The notes under the pieces are model-generated. The model was given only the letters and a program-made list of their open reading frames with translations, was not told where the DNA came from and did no database searches. The translations under genes and the position numbers were made by a program. This document shows positions 55,101 through 62,863 of a stretch of 64,000 nt of DNA, one piece after another (within the stretch, counting starts at the first letter, position 1; each line of letters begins with the position of its first letter). The stretch spans positions 2,046,001 through 2,110,000 of the forward strand of contig NZ_CP054839.1 in assembly GCF_018141105.1 (NCBI RefSeq), read 5' to 3'. Origin of the DNA: Saccharopolyspora erythraea (GTDB lineage: Bacteria > Actinomycetota > Actinomycetes > Mycobacteriales > Pseudonocardiaceae).

Positions 55101-57329
55101 CTCGGGCGTGGCCTGCGGTGTCGAGGTCTCGGCCGGCTCGGCGTCTTCTGCGGGCTCGGCCGATACGTCGGGCTCAGCCGGCTGCTGGGTCTCGGCCGAA
55201 GCCTGCTCGGCGCCGACGGACGAAACCTGCTCGGCGTGGACGGGCGCTTCGGGCTCGGCCGCAGGCGCGCCTGCGGCGGCCACGGCGTCGCCGGAGACGA
55301 CCTGCGTCGCGCCCTCGTCTTCCTGGTCGGCCTCCGCCCGTGCTTCCGGGGCCGCGTCGGGGTCGAGGCGGTCCTGCGCGCTCTCCCTGGCCACCGTCCG
55401 CTTCTCGGTCGGCACGTCGATGACGGGCCGGTCCGGGTCGTCGGGCTCCTCCTCCGGCTCCGGAGCGTGCTCGGGCTCCTCCTCGGGTTCCTCGTTTCCC
55501 GCGGCGGGCAGGACCGAGGTGAAGACCAGCTCCGAGATGTCTTTCTCGGCCGGGTAGCGCTGCGCCCAGCCGGGGCTGGCAGGCGGCGTCGGGCCGAACT
55601 CCATCAACGCGTCCTTGGCCAGCACCTCCACCAGCGCGCGGTGCTGGAGGTCGCGCAGCCACACGCCCGGCAGCGCGGTGGCGCCGTAGAGGGCGCCGAC
55701 GATGTTGCCGCAGATCGCGCCGGTCGAGTCGCTGTCGCCGGAGTGGTTGACAGCCACCATCACCGCGGCCGCGATGCCGTCGGTGCTCAGTGCCGCGCAC
55801 ACCGCGATGGCCAGCGCCTCGTGCCCGGCCCAGCCGCCGCCGAGGGTGTCCTTGAGCTCCTCGGGGCTCGGCTTGCCGCTCGCGGCCAGGTCGACCGCCG
55901 CCTGCAGGGCGCGGTCGGTCTCCCGGTAGCCCCGGTACCGCACGAGCAGCGCGCGGGCCTCGGCCACGGCCGCGGGCAGCTTCTCGCCGCGCAGCAGCCG
56001 GTGCACGATGACCGCCAGCACACCCGCGGGCAGGTAGCCGCTGGGCCTGGAGTAGGTGAGGGCGGCGGTCGCGGCGGCGAGCTCGAAGACCTCCCTGGGG
56101 TCCTGCGACCACAGGGCGACCGGAGCCGCACGCACGACGCCACCGCAGTCCTGCGAGTCGTTGATCGCCCGCTCGAAGGTGCCGGGGGCACCGACGGAGG
56201 CGAACTCGCGCAACGCGGTTATGCAGCTGCTGTTCGGCGAGCGCACCGCGAACAGCTCCCGCTGCTGGACCAGCCAGCCGTTCGGCTCGGGGTGCTCGTC
56301 GACGAACGGGCCCGCCGCGCGCGGCCAGGCGTAGCCCTGGGTGTGCAGCCAGCGCTGGTAGGCGAGCTGGACCGCCGAAAGCGGGCTGTCGGCGTCGCCG
56401 GAGCGGGTGGCGATGTGCCCGCGGATCAGCCCCTCGAGCGTGAACAGCGCCATCTGGGTGTCGTCGGTGAACTCGCCCGCCCGCTCGCTGCCGCGGTCGT
56501 AGTCGCTGACGCCCTGCGCGCCGTAGCGGCTGCGGATCTGGTCGACGGGGTAGAACTCCACCGCCGCGCCCAGCGCGTCACCGATGGCGCCGGCCAGCAT
56601 CGAGCCCATGAAGCGGCGGCCGAAGTCGGTCTCGGCCGGGTCCGGCTCGGCCGTCTTCGGCACACCCGTCGCGGCCGGGAGGGCGGCGCCGTTGGCCGTG
56701 GGCGGGACGCCGTTGGGCGCCGGGCCCGCCGGGGCGACCACCGGGGCCTTGGGCGGGACCGCGGCGGCGGCCTTGACCAGGTCCTCGGCGGGGATGCGGG
56801 CCTTGACCTGGCTCGTCGGGTTGATCTGCAGATCCATCCCGGTGACCTTGAGCCCGGCCAGCTTGCGGCCGGTCATGCGCTGCCACGTCGTCCAGTTGGC
56901 CGGGAGATACGTCTCGGAGGTGAAAAGCTGGAGCTGCCTGCGGCCCGACTCGTGCTCCATGGTGAACAGCCCGCTGCCCTGCGGCTGGGCGAACAGGATC
57001 AGCTCGGCGTCCAGCAGCGCGGCCAGCAACGCCTGGCCGGGGGCGTAACCGGTGGTGCTGAGCTGCAGCGCGCGTTCGACGTCGTTGGTCGGGGCGGGCA
57101 GCCGGAGCGCGACGGGCGACGGCCGGTAGTTCGGGTTGGGGGAGAAGTCCTCGGTCAGCTCACCGCGCTCGTCGACCCGGTAGCCGCCGATGAAACCCCA
57201 CGGCGGCACCTCGGCGTTCGGGTCGGTGAAGATCGGGTCGACCACGTACAGCCAGGTGTTGGGCTGCTTGGTGGCCTGCTCCCGCATGGCCGGCGTGATG
57301 ACCGGCCGGTTCGGCTGCTGCGTGTTCAT
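52101..57329 (-). CDS. Triple ADP-ribosylglycohydrolase protein with T7SS-associated/SseB-like N-terminus
   Basis: 1742 residues. Residues about 20-75 (NTWLYVVDPIFTDPN ... WGFIGGYRVDERGEL) resemble type VII secretion-associated proteins, and about 85-165 an SseB domain. Domain A (about 245-605) keeps GDALGA (D251), TDDTQ (289-290) and HSGDSDST (D532, D534). Domain B (about 810-1165) keeps GDALGY (D820), SDDTQ (858-859) and HSGDSDST (D1100, D1102). Both should be catalytic Mg-dependent hydrolases. Domain C (about 1395-1740) keeps GDALGA (D1406) but has lost DDT and reads HSGNSAAT (N1678), so it is probably inactive. Acidic, proline-rich linkers (about 610-800, 1170-1390) separate the domains. 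Substrate unknown; removal of ADP-ribose from protein or nucleic acid is expected of the family. Confidence 0.9.
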   Translation of the reverse strand: MNTQQPNRPVITPAMREQATKQPNTWLYVVDPIFTDPNAEVPPWGFIGGYRVDERGELTEDFSPNPNYRPSPVALRLPAPTNDVERALQLSTTGYAPGQALLAALLDAELILFAQPQGSGLFTMEHESGRRQLQLFTSETYLPANWTTWQRMTGRKLAGLKVTGMDLQINPTSQVKARIPAEDLVKAAAAVPPKAPVVAPAGPAPNGVPPTANGAALPAATGVPKTAEPDPAETDFGRRFMGSMLAGAIGDALGAAVEFYPVDQIRSRYGAQGVSDYDRGSERAGEFTDDTQMALFTLEGLIRGHIATRSGDADSPLSAVQLAYQRWLHTQGYAWPRAAGPFVDEHPEPNGWLVQQRELFAVRSPNSSCITALREFASVGAPGTFERAINDSQDCGGVVRAAPVALWSQDPREVFELAAATAALTYSRPSGYLPAGVLAVIVHRLLRGEKLPAAVAEARALLVRYRGYRETDRALQAAVDLAASGKPSPEELKDTLGGGWAGHEALAIAVCAALSTDGIAAAVMVAVNHSGDSDSTGAICGNIVGALYGATALPGVWLRDLQHRALVEVLAKDALMEFGPTPPASPGWAQRYPAEKDISELVFTSVLPAAGNEEPEEEPEHAPEPEEEPDDPDRPVIDVPTEKRTVARESAQDRLDPDAAPEARAEADQEDEGATQVVSGDAVAAAGAPAAEPEAPVHAEQVSSVGAEQASAETQQPAEPDVSAEPAEDAEPAETSTPQATPETTPPPEARAEKAEAEQQADAGGAAAETATPQAEPAADVTQRTTVTVSRPGQAPLVAAPAPDREARISGFLLGGAVGDALGYPIEDEPLESIRRKYGPAGLTDFVDAHRPGGSISDDTQMTLFTLDGLIRAGIRRRLYGETEPGTQVQHSYQRWLHTQGFDWREAGGPLAGSAPDGWLIRQKGLFVRRAPGATSIQALHGYATGREQGSFDNLLNDSKSCGGVMRAAPAGLWSQDTAEVFRVGALTAVLTHGHPNGFLPAGALAVIVQQLVLGGSLPVAVDRALTELSTWDGSEETTRVLRLSIELATEGTPTPERIHERLGEGDVGEQALAIAVCAALSHPGSFADAVLLAANHSGDSDSTAAICGNIMGAAQGAAAVPERWLGRLELREVIEQLAQDASREFSANPPTDDEWLQRYPIGPAGEVAPQAPEQAAEAPDAGADEQDAVVAEQSVAEESAAEQPMAEQSVAEGSAAEHSETEPPTIGQPAPEQTADQPTDTGTAPEQAEVVSSGDTAFPTEDQTDAVEEVVEQPADAAAKSNYDANSAVEAGPSETAPAEAPSAGETAEETVGDDTEDDGLSDEELRLLAAWRKFRDGDEDTPSDLSQGLHKLLVEAFGAERAAQLVGEASEEEPTGGALAEETPVQLSTQERFAGCVLGTAAGDALGAPWMFTGLAALLRENPDGVDEFAELFGRRGTATAAAQQSVFLLDGMIRARIRERSRGIADSVPAMVLATLQHWLCAQGARFRPKLPLGELAEAEALRAQRFPDEPSLIALARLEGRGDVPTASRPLNSARSTAATVRGAVLGFHADTPENAVSLGADVAVITHGHPDGYLPAGALAGLVAALDSGRTLADSVQTVLAELDRREGAEVTATGLRSAVELAGSGKVSPVALEELGFGWNAPEALAIAVAAALSHPNSFTDAVSLAATHSGNSAATAAICGSLMGAGRGVRAVPDEWARQLELREVLEPLIDDFGRIEEEIVTDRALPDWAHRYTG

Positions 57330-57546
57330 CTCCCGCTGTTGCCCCCGACTTCTCGTCCAGCCCTTGATCTCCGCAGCCCAGTGATCAACCCTAGGTGAAG
57401 TTCACTCGACAGTGCGGTTGACGGTCGGACGCGGTGGGTTTGCGCCCGGTTCCGTCGCTACGCGCTAGGGAAGAACTCTCTCATGACCACTTGGTGTGAA
57501 GTTTAGTGTTCTCCCAAAACACTCTGCGTCAGCGCGTGATTGCGGT

Positions 57547-57771
57547 TCAGCTCGCCAGCGCGGCCTGCAGCAGGCACGGCATGCACGGCATCCCAGCCGG
57601 TCCGTCGAGTTGCTCGGCCTGCCCGGGGACGATGTCGAAACCGCAGTACGCGCGCAGCGACGCGGGCAGCGTCCCGTCGGCGGGCAGCGGGAACAGGTGG
57701 CAGGACAGCTCTCGCTCGGTCCGAGCGAGCTCCGGTCGGACCCTGGCGATCAGGTGCGGTTGGGCGTTCAT
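57547..57771 (-). CDS. Small cysteine-rich protein of unknown function (74 aa)
   Basis: Starts at ATG 57771 with AGGTGG upstream. The sequence runs MNAQPHLIARVRPELARTER, then SCHLFPLPADGTLPASLRAYCGFD and DGPAGMPCMPCLLQAALAS. Four cysteines, two in a CxxC, suggest zinc binding. Similar short proteins occur in Pseudonocardiaceae, but I know no function. Nothing else is seen in 57330-57546 or 57772-58041 apart from a small hairpin at 57505-57523 after this gene. Confidence 0.65.
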   Translation of the reverse strand: MNAQPHLIARVRPELARTERELSCHLFPLPADGTLPASLRAYCGFDIVPGQAEQLDGPAGMPCMPCLLQAALAS

Positions 57772-58041
57772 GTGGCCACCTGCGAGTTCGGGTCCGGCAG
57801 CGAGCGGGACTGTCGGGGATGTTCCGCGTCGCTGCCGGTGGTCGTGCGCCCAGCCGGGTCGCACGTGACGCATCATGCCCGCAAGGTTGTGCCGCTGGTT
57901 GGAATTGGCCAGATCTCGCAAGATCGGACCAGCCGACGCCGCCGACGGCAGGCAGCTCTTGATCCCACCGGCGCTGCGCGGGTGGTCCAAGCGCACCACG
58001 CGTCGCAGGAGGTGTCCGAATGGCGGGATGGCGGTGTGGCG

Positions 58042-58451
58042 TCAGGGCAGCAGCGTGAATGCAGGAATGTGGCGGGGACGGACAACCGAGAAGTGACGCC
58101 GGTCGAGCGTGGCGAGTGCGGCGACGCCCAGGCGTTCGGCGATGCTGACCACGGACGCGTCGGTGGCACCAAGCGGAAGATCGGCGTATTTGGCTACCAG
58201 TTCGTGGATCCGGTCGACATCTTCGATAGTTAGCTCCACGAGTTCGAACATCCCGTGCGCACCAGGTCGAGGAACTTCAACTCCGCGTCCGTTCCCACCC
58301 GGCTTTCGAGCATCCAGCACGTCTCGGCGAGCACCGGCGAAGGAACGAGGAGGCGCCCCGGGTAACGCGACAAGAGGTGCACCGATGCCGAGTGGAAGTT
58401 GTCGCGGTTGTTGCCAAGCGCTACGAGGGGACCGGTGTCGACAATGATCAC
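58042..58451 (-). pseudogene. Frameshifted VapC-type PIN-domain toxin
   Basis: The start at ATG 58451 gives MIIVDTGPLVALGNNRDNFH and continues to LVRTG, then meets a stop at 58230. In the next frame the protein resumes as MFELVELTIEDVDRIHELVA, GATDASVVSIAERLG and LDRRHFSVVRPRHIPAFTLLP, ending at 58042. The four acidic PIN residues are all present across the two frames (D5, E43, then D in ATDAS and D in LDRR). One base is missing near 58249-58256 at a GGG run. The antitoxin gene upstream is intact. Sequencing error or phase variation are alternatives to decay. Confidence 0.75.
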
Positions 58452-58681
58452 ACGGTGTCGCCATCGTCGCGGAAACGGTCCCGGAGGAACTCCTCGGTGC
58501 GTTGAGCGAGGTCCGGTTCGGCGGAGAAAGACCCTGCGTACGCGCTCAGGTCGCGAACTGGTTCATCGGCCAACCCGACATGCTGCGTGACGAGGTTCGC
58601 CAGCGCTGAAGCGGCATCGTCCAGCTTGTCGCTCGGCAGTCGCTCCACCAGCTGGTGAAGATCCTCGTGCGTGACGCTCAT
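58448..58681 (-). CDS. Antitoxin of a VapBC-type pair
   Basis: 77 residues (MSVTHEDLHQLVERLPSDKL). The N-terminal segment is short and helical, with no ribbon-helix-helix or AbrB fold that I can name; the C-terminal part (EPDLAQRTEEFLRDRFRDDGD) is acidic as in toxin-binding tails. Its stop overlaps the toxin start (ATGA), the usual arrangement. The assignment depends on the adjacent PIN gene. Confidence 0.75.
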   Translation of the reverse strand: MSVTHEDLHQLVERLPSDKLDDAASALANLVTQHVGLADEPVRDLSAYAGSFSAEPDLAQRTEEFLRDRFRDDGDTV

Positions 58682-58724
58682 GAGCCGATTCTAGTCGTGC
58701 CGCCTGTGGCCGAACACCTACCGC

Positions 58725-59489
58725 TCACTGCGCCCGGGGGTACTCCGCGGGATGCGATGTGGCGGCGAGGGCGTCGGCGTAGCGATGGAGGACCAGCTCC
58801 GCCACGCCGGGGTGGTCGGCCATCGGCTCGGCCAGCACCGGCTCGCCGGTGTGCTCGCGGGCGAGGCGGACGATCCGGTCCGGCAGCAGACCGGGGGCCA
58901 GGAACCACGACGCGACCGCGAAGCGCCGCGCACCGCGGGCGCGCAGGTCCGCGACGGCCGCGGGCACGTCCGGGTCGGCCGCCGCCGCGAACGCGGCGAC
59001 TACACCGGCCCACGACGTGCGGGCCTGCCAGCGGGTGGCGACGTCGGCGACGAGCCGGTTGGCCGGGTCGTGCGAGGAGCCCGCGCCGGCCAGGACCACC
59101 CCGAGCTCCGGGTCGTCCGTGCCGACGCCGGTCTGCGCCAGCCGTCCCCACGCGGCCTCGTCGAGCCTGCTGTCGGGCCCGAGGACGTCGGAGGTGTGCA
59201 CCCGGAACCGGGGAAACCGCTGCTGCACGTCGGCGACGGCCGCGGGCACGTCCACGCGGGCGTGGAACGCGCGGCCGAGCAGCAGCGGCACCACTACGGC
59301 TTCCCGGTGCCCGTCGCCGTGCACCGCGCCGAGCACGTCGCCAAGGCGCGGCGCGGACAGGTCGAGGAACGCGGTGCGCACGTCGAGATCCGGGCGCATC
59401 GCGCGGACGACGTCCATCAGGGCGTGGATCGTCGCCGCCGAACGCGGGTCACGACTGCCGTGCGCGACGGCGACTAGGGGTGCGTTCAT
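58725..59489 (-). CDS. Sirohydrochlorin chelatase (CbiX/SirB-like)
   Basis: 254 residues (MNAPLVAVAHGSRDPRSAAT). The class II chelatase fold is duplicated: AVAHGSRDPRSA with the metal histidine, VVVPLLLGRAFHARVDVPAAV, and a second half with VLAGAGSSHDPANRL and ASWFLAPGLLPDRI. In sulfur operons this enzyme inserts iron into sirohydrochlorin to make siroheme, the cofactor of the sulfite reductase encoded at the other end of the operon. A cobalt role is less likely given the context. Confidence 0.88.
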   Translation of the reverse strand: MNAPLVAVAHGSRDPRSAATIHALMDVVRAMRPDLDVRTAFLDLSAPRLGDVLGAVHGDGHREAVVVPLLLGRAFHARVDVPAAVADVQQRFPRFRVHTSDVLGPDSRLDEAAWGRLAQTGVGTDDPELGVVLAGAGSSHDPANRLVADVATRWQARTSWAGVVAAFAAAADPDVPAAVADLRARGARRFAVASWFLAPGLLPDRIVRLAREHTGEPVLAEPMADHPGVAELVLHRYADALAATSHPAEYPRAQ

Positions 59490-59636
59490 CTTCCTGGCTC
59501 TCGGGCGTGGTGCGGGGCTCGGCGGCCGGAGCCGCCGAGCCCCTCCTGCTGTCGTACCGGCGGATCGATCCGCCTTCGGCGCATGGCGGTTCGCGCCGCT
59601 CGAGGCGATGTCCGGCGCCTCGGGGGAGGAGCCGCG

Positions 59637-60983
59637 TCAGGACGCGGACCCGCCCCGCAGCGGCGCCAGCGGCAGGCCGACGAGCCCGGCGGCCAGCGTG
59701 GTGCCGTCGGAGGGGTCGATCACCAGGAACGAACCCGTCCGCCTGCTCGCGGCGTACTCGTCGATCGGCAGCGGCTCCGAGGTGCGCAGCGACACCCGGC
59801 CGATCTCGTTGAGCTCCAACGACTCCGGGGTCTCCACGCTCGAGAGCTGCTGCTCGTCGAAGCGGGCGGTCAGCTCGGTCACCATCGCCTGCACCGTGCG
59901 GGTGCCGTGCTTGACGAGCACGCGCGCGCCCGGCCGCAGCGGCTTCTCCGCCAGCCAGCACACCGTGGCGTCGACCTCGTCGGTGACGGTGGGCGCCGAG
60001 CCCGCGGCGGCGATCAGGTCACCGCGCGAGATGTCGACGTCGTCCTCCAGCAGCACGGTCACCGAGCGGCCCGCCGCGGCCCGCGGCGCCGCGCCGTCCG
60101 GGGTGTCCACCTTGGACACCCGGGTGCGCACGCCCGCGGGCAGCACCACGACCTCGTCGCCCTCGGCGACCACACCGGCGGCCACCTGCCCGGCGTAGCC
60201 CCGGTAGTCCGGGTACTCCGCGGTTCGCGGGCGGATGACGTACTGCACCGGCATCCGGAACGGCACGTCGTGCGGGTCCGGGGCCACCGGCACGCTCTCC
60301 AGGTGCTCCAGCAGCGCCGGTCCCTCGTACCAGGGCGTCTGCTCCGACTTCTCCACGACGTTGTCGCCGTGCAGCGCCGAAACCGGGATGGTCACCACGG
60401 TGCCGTCGGCGTAGCCGAGCGCGGTGGCGTGCGCGGTGAACTCCTCGGCGATGCGCCGGTAGGTCGCCTCGTCGTAGTCCACCATGTCGATCTTGTTCAC
60501 GGCCAGCACCAGCCGCGGCACCCCCAGCAGCGCCAGCACGGCCGCGTGCCGCCGGGTCTGCTCCAGCACGCCCTTGCGGGCGTCGACCAGCAGCACCGCG
60601 AGCTGCGCGGTGGAGGCACCGGTCACGGTGTTGCGGGTGTACTGCACGTGCCCCGGGGTGTCGGCCAGCACGAACGAGCGCTTCGGCGTGGCGAAGTACC
60701 GGTAGGCGACGTCGATGGTGATGCCCTGCTCGCGCTCCGCGCGCAGGCCGTCGACCAGCAGCGACAGGTCCGGCGTCTGCAGGCCGCGGTCGGCGCTGGC
60801 GCGGTGCACCGCGTCGAGCTGGTCGGCCAGCACCGACTTGGTGTCGTGCAGCAGCCGCCCGACCAGCGTGCTCTTGCCGTCGTCGACGGAGCCCGCGGTG
60901 GCCAGCCGCAGCTGGTCGGTGTGCACCGGCAACGTCACCTCGGTGCCGGAGTCCGGCGCCGTGCGGGTAGTGGTCTCGGTCAT
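59637..60983 (-). CDS. cysN: Sulfate adenylyltransferase subunit 1 (GTPase)
   Basis: Regulatory GTPase of ATP sulfurylase, 448 residues from ATG 60983, 2 bp after cysD. G motifs are LATAGSVDDGKSTLVGRLLHD, EREQGITIDVAYRYF, LADTPGHVQYTRN, NKIDMVDYDE. The later beta-barrel domains have EFPxRMPVQYVIRP-like FRMPVQYVIRP and the ending PLAPLRGG. There is no fused APS kinase (cysC) domain. Confidence 0.95.
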   Translation of the reverse strand: MTETTTRTAPDSGTEVTLPVHTDQLRLATAGSVDDGKSTLVGRLLHDTKSVLADQLDAVHRASADRGLQTPDLSLLVDGLRAEREQGITIDVAYRYFATPKRSFVLADTPGHVQYTRNTVTGASTAQLAVLLVDARKGVLEQTRRHAAVLALLGVPRLVLAVNKIDMVDYDEATYRRIAEEFTAHATALGYADGTVVTIPVSALHGDNVVEKSEQTPWYEGPALLEHLESVPVAPDPHDVPFRMPVQYVIRPRTAEYPDYRGYAGQVAAGVVAEGDEVVVLPAGVRTRVSKVDTPDGAAPRAAAGRSVTVLLEDDVDISRGDLIAAAGSAPTVTDEVDATVCWLAEKPLRPGARVLVKHGTRTVQAMVTELTARFDEQQLSSVETPESLELNEIGRVSLRTSEPLPIDEYAASRRTGSFLVIDPSDGTTLAAGLVGLPLAPLRGGSAS

Positions 60984-60985
60984 CT

Positions 60986-61936
60986 CTAGAAGTAGCCCTC
61001 CCGCTTGCGGTCCTCCATCGCGGCCTCCGACATCCGGTCGTCGGCCCTGGTCGCGCCGCGCTCGGTGAGCCGGCTGGCGGCGACCTCGGCGATCACGTCG
61101 TCCACCGTGTATGCCTCGGACTCCACGGCGCCGGTGCACGAACCGTCGCCCACGGTGCGGTAGCGGACCGTCTTCTCCTCGACGGCCTCGCCCTCGCGCG
61201 GCCCGCCCCACGGGCCCGAGGTCAGCCACATGCCGTCGCGCTGGTAGACCTCGCGGCGGTGGGCGAAGTAGATGTCGGGCAGCTCGATCTTCTCCCGCTG
61301 GATGTAGCGCCAGATGTCCAGCTCGGTCCAGTTCGACAGCGGGAACACCCGGACGTGCTCGCCCGGCCGGTGCTTGCCGTTGTAGAGGTTCCACAGCTCG
61401 GGGCGCTGGCGGCGCGGGTCCCACTGGCCGAAGGCGTTGCGCAGGCTGAAGATGCGCTCCTTGGCGCGGGCGCGCTCCTCGTCCCGGCGGCCGCCGCCGA
61501 ACACCGCGTCGAAGCGGTTCTCGCTGATGCCGTCCAGCAGCGGCTGGGTCTGCAGCGGGTTGCGGGTGCCGTCCGGCCGCTCCTGCAGCCGCCCGTCGTC
61601 GATGTAGTCCTGCACCGAGGCGACCACCAGCCGCAGGTCGTGGTGGGCGACCAGCTCGTCGCGGAAGTCGATGACCTCGCCGAAGTTGTGGCCGGTGTCG
61701 ACGTGCAGCAACGGGAACGGCACCGGCGCGGGCCAGAACGCCTTGAGCGCCAGGTGCACCAGGACCGTGGAGTCCTTGCCGCCGGAGAACAGGATCACCG
61801 GCCGGTCGAACTCCCCGGCCACCTCGCGGAAGATGTGGATCGCCTCGGACTCCAGCGCGTCCAGGTTGTCGACCTGGGGTGGTGCCTCGCTCGGCGCCGG
61901 GGTGTCCGGCAGCTCGATCTCATGGTCGGTGGTCAT
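60986..61936 (-). CDS. cysD: Sulfate adenylyltransferase subunit 2
   Basis: Catalytic subunit of ATP sulfurylase, forming APS from sulfate and ATP; 316 residues. The N-type PP-loop is ILFSGGKDSTVLVHLALKAF. Family blocks include HVDTGHNFGEVIDFRDE, FDAVFGGGRRDEERARAKERIFS, FPLSNWTELDIWRYI, and the C-terminal RTVGDGSCTGAVES. It forms a tight pair with cysN. Confidence 0.96.
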   Translation of the reverse strand: MTTDHEIELPDTPAPSEAPPQVDNLDALESEAIHIFREVAGEFDRPVILFSGGKDSTVLVHLALKAFWPAPVPFPLLHVDTGHNFGEVIDFRDELVAHHDLRLVVASVQDYIDDGRLQERPDGTRNPLQTQPLLDGISENRFDAVFGGGRRDEERARAKERIFSLRNAFGQWDPRRQRPELWNLYNGKHRPGEHVRVFPLSNWTELDIWRYIQREKIELPDIYFAHRREVYQRDGMWLTSGPWGGPREGEAVEEKTVRYRTVGDGSCTGAVESEAYTVDDVIAEVAASRLTERGATRADDRMSEAAMEDRKREGYF

Positions 61937-61973
61937 GCCCTGATTCCTCCCTCGTGAGTCCCCGACTCACGAA

Positions 61974-62699
61974 TCAGCCGTGCAGGCCGCATTCGGTCTT
62001 CGAGTTTCCGGCCCAGCGCCCGCTGCGCGGGTCCGCGCCCGGGGCGGGCTTCGCCGTGCACGGCTGGCACCCGATCGACGGATAACCTGCCGGGACCAGC
62101 GGGTTGACCAGCACCCCGTGCTCGGCGATGTAGGCGTCCATCTCCTCGTCGCTCCACGCCGCCAGCGGGTTGATCTTGACCAGGCCGTTGCGCTCGTCCC
62201 AGGTCACGATCGGCGTGTTCGCCCTGGTCGGCGCCTCAACGCGCCGCACGCCGGTCACCCACGCCTCGTAGCGGGCCAGCGTGTTGCGCAGCGGCACCAC
62301 CTTCCGCAGGAAGCAGCACCGGTTCGGGTCGCGTTCGAACAGGTTCGGCCCCTCGCTCGCGTCCTGCTCGGCCACCGACTGCTCGGGAACGGCGTTGACG
62401 ATCGAGACGTCGTAGACCTGCGCCACGGCGTCGCGGGTGCCGATCGTCTCGGCGAAGTGGTAGCCGGTCTCCAGGAACAGCACGTCCACGCCCGGGCTGG
62501 CCTTGGCTGCCAGGTCGACCAGGGCGGCGTCCTGCATGTTCGACGCGACGATGAGGTTCTCGCCGAAGGTGTCCGCGGCCCAGCGAAGCGCCTCCTCGGC
62601 GGTGGCATCGGCCAGCCGCGGCGCGGCCTCCTCGGCCAGGGCGCGCAGCTCGTCGTCGCCGCGCCGGACGCCGACGTTCGTGGTGGTTTCGGCAGTCAT
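61974..62699 (-). CDS. cysH: Adenylyl-sulfate (APS) reductase
   Basis: Thioredoxin-dependent reduction of APS to sulfite, 241 residues from ATG 62699 behind GGAGGA. The 4Fe-4S ligands are in RCCFLRKV and GCQPCTAKPAPG, which identifies the APS-specific (assimilatory, iron-sulfur) type rather than PAPS reductase. FLETGYHFAET and the C-terminal KTECGLH with catalytic cysteine are present. The start overlaps the small zinc-ribbon gene (ATGA). Confidence 0.95.
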   Translation of the reverse strand: MTAETTTNVGVRRGDDELRALAEEAAPRLADATAEEALRWAADTFGENLIVASNMQDAALVDLAAKASPGVDVLFLETGYHFAETIGTRDAVAQVYDVSIVNAVPEQSVAEQDASEGPNLFERDPNRCCFLRKVVPLRNTLARYEAWVTGVRRVEAPTRANTPIVTWDERNGLVKINPLAAWSDEEMDAYIAEHGVLVNPLVPAGYPSIGCQPCTAKPAPGADPRSGRWAGNSKTECGLHG

Positions 62700-62863
62700 G
62701 ACTCTTCGGTTCCTCCGAGGGACAGTCCTACGAGGCTCACCTTGAAGACCCGCAGGCACGACTGACATTTCCACGCCCCGGCCGGTTCCGGCTCCGGAGT
62801 GAGGTCCTCGTCACCGCAGTACGGGCAGTAGAACGGCACCGCCCTGCCTTCGGGCGCGCTCAC
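62696..62863 (-). CDS. Small zinc-ribbon protein in the sulfur operon (55 aa)
   Basis: Starts at GTG 62863, overlapping the sulfite reductase stop (GTGA), and ends overlapping the cysH start. It reads MSAPEGRAVPFYCPYCGDED, then WKCQSCLRVFKVSLVGLSLG. Two CxxC pairs make a rubredoxin/zinc-ribbon-like knuckle. Its position between the two reductases is typical of actinobacteria. Function is unknown; a role in cofactor or electron handling is inferred from position only. Confidence 0.85.
   Translation of the reverse strand: MSAPEGRAVPFYCPYCGDEDLTPEPEPAGAWKCQSCLRVFKVSLVGLSLGGTEES

Noticed and set aside
49782-57398. A plus-strand reading frame of over 2500 codons opposite the ADP-ribosylglycohydrolase genes
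   Set aside because: It is the antisense shadow of two well-supported genes. GC-rich codon use on the minus strand removes stop codons, and the translation has no recognisable domain.
57772-57999. Upstream extension of the 74-residue cysteine-rich protein
   Set aside because: The extension lacks a ribosome site and has a composition unlike the rest; ATG 57771 has AGGTGG upstream.
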